Shown here one piece after another: positions 5,489 to 11,822 of a stretch of DNA of 11,822 nt. A program made the position numbers and the translations under genes. The notes beneath the pieces are model-generated. The model saw only the letters and a list, made by a program, of their open reading frames with translations. It was not told the origin of the DNA and did no database searches. Numbering within the stretch: the stretch's first letter is position 1; the number at the start of each line of letters is the position of its first letter. Source of the stretch: Waddlia sp964635295 (GTDB lineage Bacteria; Chlamydiota; Chlamydiia; Chlamydiales; Waddliaceae); the NCBI GenBank assembly GCA_964635295.1, contig CAZWOB010000064.1, positions 1-11,822 of the forward strand, written 5' to 3'.

Positions 5489-6391
5489 ATGAAAGAACAA
5501 AAAATCTATCCCTTTCTCAATGCGCTCAAACGAAAAGAAGGCGCTCTTGATCTGTACTATGGAGAGTTAAAGTCCCTGGGAAATGAAGGGTTATATGAGA
5601 TTTTAGATACTGGGAGGGAATTTTCAAAAGGAGTGGCCAATACTCTCTCCAATGGCGGTGGAGTCATTTTTCCTCATACTTTTGTAAGCAAATGCGGCGT
5701 TCAGATAGCAGCTGTTGTGCATGGGATTTTAGATTGTGGTGCTGATCGGGTTATTGTCTTGGGAACAACACATGGGTTTCCTGGTGAAAGGCTTGATGCC
5801 CGTATCAAAGAACTTAATGAAGAAGATATTTCAAATGAAGCGACGTGGGGGATGCTCGATCCTGACTCCAAGAAAGGAGTTTTATTGGAAAATGAGTTTT
5901 CTCTGCACTGGTTCAACATACTTTGGAAACTGGAAGTTGAAAGGCGGGGAATCACTGCTCCGAAAGTGATCGTACGTTATCCTTGTTTGACCAATGGCAG
6001 GCCGGATCTGCTCCCAGGCATTGAGGAGTTGGAAAATCTGCTCGCTGATTCTGTCATAGTGGGAACCGAAGATTACTGTCATCATGGAGTTGGTTATGGC
6101 GTCCCAGAAGTTGACGCTCTCCCTCTAAATGAGAAAGGGCTTGAATTTGCCCGCGATCAAATCCTCAAAGGGTTTTCATTACTGGAAAAAGGGGAGTATC
6201 GGAGCTATTACGACTATTGGATGAACCCTCTTGCTATTGGCGACCCTACCGATGTGACGGTCGTGATGCACCACCTCGTTGGCCAGTCACGAGCACCGTC
6301 AATCGATCAACTTAAACTTGTCGATGTTTCATCGCTCTTTGAAGATGAACCTTCTCCTAGCTGGGTTGCGACAGCATTAATTTCGGTATAA
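5489..6391 (+). CDS. Divergent MEMO-family protein (AmmeMemoRadiSam protein B-like)
   Basis: A 300-residue protein, the size of human MEMO1 (297), with the family landmarks in order: G58-V-I-F-P-H63 (first active-site His region), V88-I-V-L-G-T-T-H95-G (second His, usual GPxHx), an E134-N-E-F-S-L-H segment resembling EHSLExQ, and V191-G-T-E-D-Y-C-H-H-G200 corresponding to SSDLCHxG. MEMO proteins resemble class III extradiol dioxygenases; the biochemical role in bacteria is unknown. The third active-site residue, a Cys in a CG pair near the C-terminus (C244 in MEMO1), is not seen: the equivalent stretch reads GDPTDVTVVMHHLVG. GAGG overlapping the upstream stop serves as ribosome-binding site. 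The usual AMMECR1 and radical-SAM partners are not nearby. Identification rests on motifs only. Confidence 0.72.
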   Translation: MKEQKIYPFLNALKRKEGALDLYYGELKSLGNEGLYEILDTGREFSKGVANTLSNGGGVIFPHTFVSKCGVQIAAVVHGILDCGADRVIVLGTTHGFPGERLDARIKELNEEDISNEATWGMLDPDSKKGVLLENEFSLHWFNILWKLEVERRGITAPKVIVRYPCLTNGRPDLLPGIEELENLLADSVIVGTEDYCHHGVGYGVPEVDALPLNEKGLEFARDQILKGFSLLEKGEYRSYYDYWMNPLAIGDPTDVTVVMHHLVGQSRAPSIDQLKLVDVSSLFEDEPSPSWVATALISV

Positions 6392-6931
6392 ATGATGAAT
6401 GAAAATCAGCTGCCAATGACGTTGCGGAAATTGCGGTTGGATGATGGGGCCGCATTTGAAGATGCCTATCGGGAATTCAAATCAGAAGATGATTTTGAAT
6501 TTCTTTCTCACTACCAAGAAGGGATGAAATTTCAACATTTGTTGGAACGGCTTGATGAGCTTGAAAAAGGGATCAATATTCCCCAAGGTTATGTTCCGTC
6601 GACATTTTTATTTGGGTTTAAGGAGGAGAAGATCGTGGGAAGGGTCATGATCCGGCATGAGCTCAATGACTTCCTGCGAAATATTGGAGGGCATATCGGC
6701 TATGGGGTTGTTCCTTCGGAACGTCGAAAAGGATACGCGACACAAATACTATTTCAGTCGTTGCCATTTGCCCGTTCGATCGGACTTGAACAGGTGCTCG
6801 TTACCTGCGACGAGACCAATATTGCCTCACGTAAAGTGATCGAAAGAGCTGGCGGAGTGTTTGAAAGGACATTCAGTCAGGGAGATGGGCTTCCTGATAA
6901 GCTCTTGTATTGGATTAGGACGGAATCGTAA
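6392..6931 (+). CDS. GNAT family N-acetyltransferase
   Basis: A 179-residue acetyl-CoA-dependent transferase. Residues 9-18 (MTLRKLRLDD) start the fold; G100-H-I-G-Y-G-V-V-P is strand 4, leading into the acetyl-CoA loop R111-R-K-G114-Y-A116. V137-T-C-D-E-T-N-I-A-S-R-K-V-I-E-R-A-G-G is the familiar motif B, with N143 and S146 in place. The order and spacing resemble the small amino-group acetyltransferases often annotated only as GNAT; the substrate is unknown. The ATG (6392 or 6395) abuts the stop of the MEMO-like gene with no space, so translation is probably coupled. It is the last gene of the forward run; its final 17 bases overlap the end of the convergent histidine kinase gene. Confidence 0.9.
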   Translation: MMNENQLPMTLRKLRLDDGAAFEDAYREFKSEDDFEFLSHYQEGMKFQHLLERLDELEKGINIPQGYVPSTFLFGFKEEKIVGRVMIRHELNDFLRNIGGHIGYGVVPSERRKGYATQILFQSLPFARSIGLEQVLVTCDETNIASRKVIERAGGVFERTFSQGDGLPDKLLYWIRTES

Positions 6932-8330
6932 AATAAAAGGTGCTGCCGAATCCTGGTTCGCCTTCCACCCATATTTTTCCGCCGTGAAGCTCGACGATCT
7001 TTCGGCAGTTCGCCAGTCCGATGCCTGTCCCCTCGATCTTGTTGGTCAGCCGCTTATAGATGACAAATATATGATCTCGATGCTCTGGCGCTATTCCGAT
7101 CCCGTTATCCTGGACTGAAAAAAGCCAGTGGTCTTTTTTCTTTTCCGCTCGGATCTTTATGGCAGGAGAAATTTCAAGCTTTTTAAACTTTAACGCGTTT
7201 GATAACAAATGCTGGAAAAGCATGCGGAAATCAGAGGGGTAGACTTTTAAGGCTGGCAGGCTTTCAACGTCGACTCTGGCACAGGTTTTTTCGATCACAG
7301 GTTCGAGTTCGGACAAAATTGTATAGACGACTTGATTGCAATCGATTTCTGTTAGGTCCCGATGGAGACCGATTCGTGTATAGGTTTGCAACCCTTCAAT
7401 GAGCCTGCTCATGCGGTCAGTAGCATCTGTGATAAAACGCATGCTTTTCTGGCCAATGTCGTCAAAGTGGTGGCCATAGTTTTTGGCTAATAAATTAGTA
7501 TAGCAGTTCACAGTTCGCAGAGGTTCTTGCAGATCATGAGAAGCAACGTAGGCGAGCTGTTCCAACTCTCTATTTTTGGCTTGCAGCATTCGGTTCGAGT
7601 CTGCCAGTTCCTTTTCATATTGTTTGCGGGAGGAGATATCGCGAATGGCTGCCGAGACAAACAATCCTTCATCTGTCTTTAACGGGCTCAAGCTGACTTC
7701 GACTGGGAATGTTTCCCCGCTTTTCTTTTTGCCCGAGAGGTTCATCCCCTCTCCCATTCCTCTTGTTTTGGGTTTTTCCATATAGCGATCGCGATGTGAT
7801 TGATGGCTTTTCATAAATTCATCAGGGATCAGTATCTCAACAGCATTTCCGAGAAGTTCCTGCTTGTTGTATCCAAACATTTTTTCCGTTTGGGCGTTGA
7901 TGAGAACAATCTGGCCTTGTTTGTTGACAATGACCATCGCATCGGGCGCTGTTTCAAGAAGGTCTTGAGCTTTGCTCACCGCTTTTTCAAAGATGGAGAC
8001 TTTACGAAAAGTCGAAGAGATGCCGATCGTCTTTCCCTGGTCGTTGATCACAGGGGAGTACTGGACGATTACCTTGATCCTGTCGCCGTTTTTTGTGATC
8101 TGCTCTTCAGGACAGGGGTCCATCCATTCCTGATTTAATATGGCGGTCAATAATTGATGGAAACGGAGAGGGCTGCTTGGAGGTCGTATTGAGTCGTACG
8201 ACTTGCCTGTCAGTTCTGGTGTTGTAAAGCCCAAAAAATTGCAGGCAGCCTGGTTGCAGTAAGCAATTCTTCCCTCAAGATCGATACCTAAAACAGCATC
8301 CCGAGCGTGTTCCGTAATATAATTTTTCAA
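6915..8330 (-). CDS. PAS-PAS sensor histidine kinase
   Basis: A 471-residue soluble kinase with no membrane helix. PAS domain 1 spans about 1-112; PAS domain 2 about 118-235, including N145-A-Q-T-E-K-M-F-G-Y and the C-terminal AAIRDISSRKQ. A short coiled coil follows (236-262). HisKA has phosphoacceptor H265 in ASHDLQEPLR, and HATPase_c has N378 (N box), D408-N-G-I-G-I (G1) and G434-T-G-I-G-L-A (G2). The kinase core is of the cyanobacterial-phytochrome-like subtype that commonly pairs with Rcp1-like receivers. The start is TTG at 8330, supported by AGAGG at 8339-8335 that overlaps the upstream kinase's stop codon; no Met occurs until residue 70. A gap of 7 bases to the membrane kinase argues for coupling. 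The PAS ligand is unknown. Confidence 0.93.
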   Translation of the reverse strand: MKNYITEHARDAVLGIDLEGRIAYCNQAACNFLGFTTPELTGKSYDSIRPPSSPLRFHQLLTAILNQEWMDPCPEEQITKNGDRIKVIVQYSPVINDQGKTIGISSTFRKVSIFEKAVSKAQDLLETAPDAMVIVNKQGQIVLINAQTEKMFGYNKQELLGNAVEILIPDEFMKSHQSHRDRYMEKPKTRGMGEGMNLSGKKKSGETFPVEVSLSPLKTDEGLFVSAAIRDISSRKQYEKELADSNRMLQAKNRELEQLAYVASHDLQEPLRTVNCYTNLLAKNYGHHFDDIGQKSMRFITDATDRMSRLIEGLQTYTRIGLHRDLTEIDCNQVVYTILSELEPVIEKTCARVDVESLPALKVYPSDFRMLFQHLLSNALKFKKLEISPAIKIRAEKKKDHWLFSVQDNGIGIAPEHRDHIFVIYKRLTNKIEGTGIGLANCRKIVELHGGKIWVEGEPGFGSTFYFTIPS

Positions 8331-8337
8331 AGAACCT

Positions 8338-9468
8338 CTAGTTGTTCAGCTTTGGAATGGAAAAGTAAAAGGTGGTGCCTTTTCCTTCTTCTGATTCCAG
8401 CCATATCTTTCCGCCATGGTTCTCGATATATTTTTTCGCTATGCCCAGCCCGAGTCCTGTACTGTCTTTATTGATCGAGTTTCCTCCCCGATAAAAGAGG
8501 TCGAAGACTTTCGTTTGCTCCGCCTTCCTGATTCCTTGACCGTTGTCTTTTACGTAAAAGACAAAATCTTCTCCGTTCTCATGACAGCCGATTTCAACGA
8601 CCTTTTCATGGTGATCATTGTATTTGAATCCATTGCTGATCAAATTCCTCAACACCTCTTTCATAGTGGTAGAATTTGCAGTAATAATGGGCAGCTTGCC
8701 GTTGATCTTGATCGCTCTGTTGTTGTCGGCATCGTAAAATTCTTCCATAAGGTTTTTCACAACACCTTCAATTTCCAACGTATCTTTGACCAGCTGCTCA
8801 TGATCATTCATGGAATATTTCAACATATTCTCGATCATATCGATCGATCGGGTACTCAAGGTTTTCAGTTTCGTTAATTTCTCCGTCCCTTCAGCGGAGA
8901 GATTTTCTTTTTCCAGCTCTAAAACGATCGTTGCGTATGCCCCCATACCTCGCAAAGGTTCCTTTAGATCATGGGCGACGTGATGGGCAAAATCCTCTAG
9001 CGCCGATTTGTTCTTCTTCAGTTCCTTATTGGTAGCTTTAAGGCGTTCGCTTTCGGCCTTTAATTGTTCCGATAACTTCTTGTTCACCAATTTAAGTTGA
9101 GGAAATTCAGCGAGTTTTTTTATGTAGGGGATCAGAGCAAAGACAGTCATCCATGAGACGATCGCTGTTAACGCTTTGACGAGGCCGGAAAAACGATACA
9201 CGGGATAGTAGAAGATAATCGCTTCGATCAGATGTCCAAGACCGCAGCAAACGATGAACAGAGCAAACAAAATAAAAATTCTTTCCAGGGAGAAACCCTT
9301 GACCTTGCTAATAAAGTAGAGAAGAACGCAGGGAATGGCAAAGTAGGCAAGGAAGATGAGGGAATCGGAAACGATATGCGTGTATCCGAGAGCATCTGTC
9401 CAATGACCGCAGTACCATCGCGGAGGCCATTGGCTGGTATCGAATAGAAAAGACGTCAATGAACTCAT
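8338..9468 (-). CDS. Membrane histidine kinase with ethylene-receptor-like (ETR1) sensor domain
   Basis: A 376-residue kinase. Three membrane helices (about 32-54, 62-88, 93-115) match the ETR1 ethylene-binding domain without a gap through the first two: D35, Y42, I45-P46, I72, C75 and H79 correspond to ETR1 D25, Y32, I35-P36, I62, C65 and H69, all offset by exactly 10. K98 matches ETR1 K91 after a 3-residue shorter loop. C75 and H79 are the Cu(I) ligands that hold ethylene in plants and cyanobacteria. A coiled-coil linker (120-160) leads directly to HisKA (H166 in VAHDLKEPLR) and HATPase_c (N279; D308-N-G-Q-G; G338-L-G-L-G). The GAF or PAS modules of ETR1 and cyanobacterial receptors are absent. 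The ATG is preceded by GAGG and lies 7 bases from the response regulator stop. The ligand in this organism is inferred. Confidence 0.92.
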   Translation of the reverse strand: MSSLTSFLFDTSQWPPRWYCGHWTDALGYTHIVSDSLIFLAYFAIPCVLLYFISKVKGFSLERIFILFALFIVCCGLGHLIEAIIFYYPVYRFSGLVKALTAIVSWMTVFALIPYIKKLAEFPQLKLVNKKLSEQLKAESERLKATNKELKKNKSALEDFAHHVAHDLKEPLRGMGAYATIVLELEKENLSAEGTEKLTKLKTLSTRSIDMIENMLKYSMNDHEQLVKDTLEIEGVVKNLMEEFYDADNNRAIKINGKLPIITANSTTMKEVLRNLISNGFKYNDHHEKVVEIGCHENGEDFVFYVKDNGQGIRKAEQTKVFDLFYRGGNSINKDSTGLGLGIAKKYIENHGGKIWLESEEGKGTTFYFSIPKLNN

Positions 9469-9475
9469 TTATGCC

Positions 9476-9922
9476 TCACTCTTTATTAGGAAGGACAACG
9501 ATGGAGAACCAAAACTGTTCAAGCTTTGCAATGATTTCCTGAAATGAATCCAAATCCAACGGTTTTTGAATGTAGCAGTTGGCGTGGTAGGTATAGGACT
9601 TGATCACATCCTCATCATGTTTTGAGCTGGTCAGAATCACAACGGGGATGGATCTTGTCTTTTCATTTTTTTTGATCTCTTGCAGGACTTCAATTCCCGA
9701 AATTCCAGGCAGGTTGATATCAAGCAGGATGAGGTCAGGCCTCGGCTTGTCTTCATAGCCATTTCGCTTGTTGACAAAATCAAGGGCGTCGTACCCATTC
9801 TCGACAATATGCAGGTTGGTCTGGAGCTTGTTTTTGCTTAAAGTGAATTTAACAAGTTCGGCGTCTGCCTCCCGATCTTCAATGAGAAGGATGTCTGCTG
9901 GCAATATTGGCTTTTGCATCAT
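9476..9922 (-). CDS. Single-domain response regulator, Rcp1-like
   Basis: A 148-residue receiver domain with no output domain. The acidic pocket is E15-D16, the phosphoacceptor D68 in P62-D-L-I-L-L-D68-I-N-L-P, with T98 and K120 (in CYIQKPLDLDSF) completing the switch. The NLP after D68, the HxNCYIxKP element and the QFWFSIVVLP tail are hallmarks of the Rcp1 group, receivers that accept phosphate from phytochrome-type kinases. Without an output domain it would act by protein contact or as a phosphate shuttle. It lies between the small kinase (61-base gap) and the ethylene-receptor-like kinase (7-base gap), and all three clustered kinases are candidate donors. ATG 9922 and 9919 are both possible; the ribosome-binding site is weak. 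Confidence 0.94.
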   Translation of the reverse strand: MMQKPILPADILLIEDREADAELVKFTLSKNKLQTNLHIVENGYDALDFVNKRNGYEDKPRPDLILLDINLPGISGIEVLQEIKKNEKTRSIPVVILTSSKHDEDVIKSYTYHANCYIQKPLDLDSFQEIIAKLEQFWFSIVVLPNKE

Positions 9923-9958
9923 TGATTAGTCCGGTTAAAAATAAGTTTTTGAATTTTT

Positions 9959-9987
9959 AAGCTAATCTGTTGCGAATATAGAGTCAA
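9959..9987 (-). promoter_or_regulatory. Weak candidate promoter for the response regulator
   Basis: On the reverse strand TTGACT (9987-9982) is followed after 17 bases by TAGCTT (9964-9959). The -35 is good, but the -10 matches at only three of six positions. It overlaps the last codons of the upstream kinase gene. It could give the regulator and the two downstream kinases independent expression; alternatively the 61-base gap is just a spacer in one operon. Confidence 0.25.
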
Positions 9988-10733
9988 TAATTTCTAAGAC
10001 TGAATGTAACCACTGTTTCTTCATTGAAAATGGATTCGCAGTGGACCTTTCCATGGTGGCGTTGGACCAGTTTTTTTACAAAGGCCATTCCTACTCCTCC
10101 TCCAGGCACTTGTTTGCCTCCAAAAAGGCGGGAGACTTGAAAAACCTTCGATAATGCGGACTCATGCACTCCACGTCCGTTGTCTCTTATCCGAAAGGTG
10201 GTTTCCTCACGATCTTTATTTCCAGAAATCCAGATTTTACCCGGCCGATCAGAGTGAAAGTTATTAACGGCATGAACAATGATATATTGAAAGACTTCCG
10301 TCAGCGCATTCCTGTCCGCCAGGGCATCGGGCAAATCCTCTACCTCACATGTGAATGCAGGGAGTTTAGTTCTAAGAGAAGCAATGACCTCATTGACGAG
10401 TTCGTTTGTGTTGATCCCCTTGAGTATTAACTCTCTTCTGTCAATTCGTGAGAGTTCTAAAAGAGAGGCATTCATCGTTTCCAAGTCTTTGACAGCCATG
10501 TTGATGAATCTTAAGAATTGAGGGATGTCCGATTCGATTGCCTTTTGGATCTCTGACTTTTTTTCCTGATCAATGGTGTCCATCGAGCTGGAGATAATCT
10601 CTACCATTTGTTTGCAGGAGGTATTAAGTTCAGATGTAAAACCTTTAAGGTTAACGATTGGTGAGCGAAGATCATGGGAGATCAGATAAATAAAATGATC
10701 GAGTTCTTCTTTCAGTTCTTTAGAGTTATCCAT
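9984..10733 (-). CDS. Small soluble sensor histidine kinase, atypical N box
   Basis: A 249-residue kinase consisting of little more than the transmitter core: H20 in LISHDLRSPIVN, a HisKA helical hairpin interrupted by a longer helical insert (about 38-75), then HATPase_c with D184-N-G-R-G188 (G1) and P210-G-G-G-V-G-M (G2). The N-box residue that coordinates Mg-ATP is Asn in the neighbouring kinases (SNALKF, SNGFKY) but His here (V-H154-A-V-N-N), so ATP binding may be impaired or altered. There is no sensor domain or membrane helix. The frame is open to 10949, but that extension would cross the promoter and run antisense into the sulfotransferase gene. ATG 10733 has a purine-rich GAGAGTGAG before it; ATG 10754 is an alternative. 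It heads the signalling cluster. Confidence 0.85.
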   Translation of the reverse strand: MDNSKELKEELDHFIYLISHDLRSPIVNLKGFTSELNTSCKQMVEIISSSMDTIDQEKKSEIQKAIESDIPQFLRFINMAVKDLETMNASLLELSRIDRRELILKGINTNELVNEVIASLRTKLPAFTCEVEDLPDALADRNALTEVFQYIIVHAVNNFHSDRPGKIWISGNKDREETTFRIRDNGRGVHESALSKVFQVSRLFGGKQVPGGGVGMAFVKKLVQRHHGKVHCESIFNEETVVTFSLRNY

Positions 10734-10755
10734 TTTCTCACTCTCAATATTCATT

Positions 10756-10784
10756 GGTATAACAATAACTATAGTTTTAGACAA
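10756..10784 (-). promoter_or_regulatory. Candidate promoter of the kinase/response-regulator cluster
   Basis: On the reverse strand TTGTCT (10784-10779) and TATACC (10761-10756) are 17 bases apart, each four of six to consensus. Transcription would begin near 10749, downstream of the ATG at 10754 and about 16 bases before ATG 10733. This supports the shorter start for the small kinase. Confidence 0.45.
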
Positions 10785-10875
10785 CTTGGAGAGGGGCGGT
10801 GATTGTTGTTTGCACCTTCCAATTAAATAAGGGTATGCGTAAGATTTCGGATAAAAAATTGTGGTTGAGAGTGTT

Positions 10876-11808
10876 ATGAAAAAATTTTTCATATTCATGC
10901 TTATCTGTTTCTGTTCTTTCCAGGTAGAAGCTGTCGACGAACAACACAAAATCGTTTATTTGATTTCAGGCCCGCGCTCTCTTTCAACCGTTTTTCTGCG
11001 GATGATGGAAAGCAGGGGAGACTTCATCGTATTCAACGAACCGACAATTCCCGTCTACGACCGGATACACTACAAGGAGATCACTAAAGGGTGGTTTCGT
11101 GATGACGCCAATGTCACCTATGATGATGTGAAGCAAAGGATCTTTGATGCATCAAATCAAGGGAATGTTTTCGTAAAGGAGATGAGCTTCTCATCATACG
11201 ACCTGATTGTTAATGATCAGGACTTTATCACTCATCCCTCAATGTATTTTATCATTCTCGTGCGAAACCCGCATCACACTTCAATTTCGTTTTATAGAAA
11301 CGTAGAGGATATTGTTCCCGGAATGAGCGATCTGATCGGACTGCAAAAGCTGTGGAATGAATACCAGACGATCAAAAAAGTGAATCCCGACAGGGTTAGA
11401 ATCATCTTCGCAGATCAACTCTATGCTAATCCGGAAAATGTGATGTCAGGGGTGTGCGAATATTTACAGATCCCATTTACCGCAAAAGCTTTCTGTTGGA
11501 AAAGCCATGATCATCAATTTAACGGGCATAACTCTTGGAATGAACAGAAGGTAGGAGACCATATTCATCACTGGCATGGGAGGGCAATCAGGAGTACGGG
11601 AATGGGCAAGCCTTCTCAGTATTTGACGGATGCAAAGGGGACTCCCACGTTCGAGGAAATTAAGAATATTGAGCATCGCGCCAAAATGAAAGAGGCCTAC
11701 TTGGAGAACCTTTTATATTACAATAAATTTAAGAAAGAAGATCGAGACGAACCTGCGTCTATGCAACAACTCTCAAATATGTCATATAAGAGAGTGTCTA
11801 CAATCTAA
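10876..11808 (+). CDS. Sulfotransferase-like P-loop protein with N-terminal signal peptide
   Basis: A 310-residue protein. Residues 1-19 look like a Sec signal peptide (MKK, a hydrophobic stretch, then cleavage after V-E-A). The mature part starts with the sulfotransferase 5'-phosphosulfate loop: I30-S-G-P-R-S-L-S-T-V-F-L-R42. The 3'-phosphate-binding region is F125-I-I-L-V-R130-N-P-H-H-T-S136-I-S-F-Y-R. Enzymes of this fold transfer sulfate from PAPS to sugars, lipids, peptides or small molecules. The C-terminal quarter is charged and ends in a Ser/Lys-rich tail. The preceding GTG at 10861 is less likely than ATG 10876, which follows GAGAG. It is transcribed away from the signalling cluster. 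PAPS is a cytosolic cofactor in bacteria, so an exported enzyme may act inside host cells, or the leader may be a membrane anchor. Confidence 0.8.
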   Translation: MKKFFIFMLICFCSFQVEAVDEQHKIVYLISGPRSLSTVFLRMMESRGDFIVFNEPTIPVYDRIHYKEITKGWFRDDANVTYDDVKQRIFDASNQGNVFVKEMSFSSYDLIVNDQDFITHPSMYFIILVRNPHHTSISFYRNVEDIVPGMSDLIGLQKLWNEYQTIKKVNPDRVRIIFADQLYANPENVMSGVCEYLQIPFTAKAFCWKSHDHQFNGHNSWNEQKVGDHIHHWHGRAIRSTGMGKPSQYLTDAKGTPTFEEIKNIEHRAKMKEAYLENLLYYNKFKKEDRDEPASMQQLSNMSYKRVSTI

Positions 11809-11822
11809 ACTTCATTTACTTT

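Noticed and set aside
8416..8877. 153-codon forward ORF opposite the membrane kinase
   Set aside because: It mirrors the reverse-strand kinase domain, whose motifs are complete; no ribosome-binding site and no recognisable protein.
10734..10949. 72-codon N-terminal extension of the small histidine kinase
   Set aside because: It has low-quality composition, crosses the best promoter candidate and lies antisense to the start of the sulfotransferase gene. ATG 10733 has a better upstream site.
1..11822. CRISPR array, tRNA/rRNA genes, transposase or prophage genes
   Set aside because: No regularly spaced repeats, cloverleaf-like or rRNA-like stretches, or transposase/integrase motifs were seen by eye.

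Overview
The window is densely coded bacterial DNA of moderate G+C, with short intergenic gaps, Shine-Dalgarno sites and several overlapping genes. A Ulp1/C48-type cysteine protease of the kind used as a host-directed effector, next to stand-alone sensor kinases and many small enzymes, suggests an intracellular bacterium of amoebae or protists. An environmental chlamydia (Waddlia/Parachlamydia-like) is my best guess, with moderate confidence. No rRNA, tRNA, insertion sequence or CRISPR array was seen.

Left part (1-4342): a Nudix hydrolase, an unrecognised small ORF, a structured intergenic stretch and a GNAT acetyltransferase. Then comes a TetR regulator with its own 24-bp operator/promoter, overlapping a SAM methyltransferase. 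The convergent Ulp1-like protease follows, then an AT-rich gap and a glyoxalase/VOC-fold protein. These look like independent accessory units.

Middle part (4468-6931): a compact forward run of four genes that overlap or almost touch. They encode a Cdd1-like helix-hairpin-helix protein, a CPBP intramembrane protease, a divergent MEMO-family protein and a second GNAT acetyltransferase. The run ends in a tail-to-tail overlap with the reverse-strand block.

Right part (6915-10733, reverse strand): a signalling cluster read in the order small soluble histidine kinase, Rcp1-like single-domain response regulator, membrane histidine kinase, and PAS-PAS histidine kinase. The membrane kinase carries an N-terminal three-helix domain that matches the plant ethylene receptor ETR1 at every copper/ethylene-site residue I could align. 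This is the most striking feature of the window. Three kinases and one receiver without an output domain suggest convergent input to one phospho-carrier.

Far right (10876-11808): a divergently transcribed P-loop sulfotransferase-like protein with an apparent Sec signal peptide, an unusual combination for a PAPS-type enzyme.
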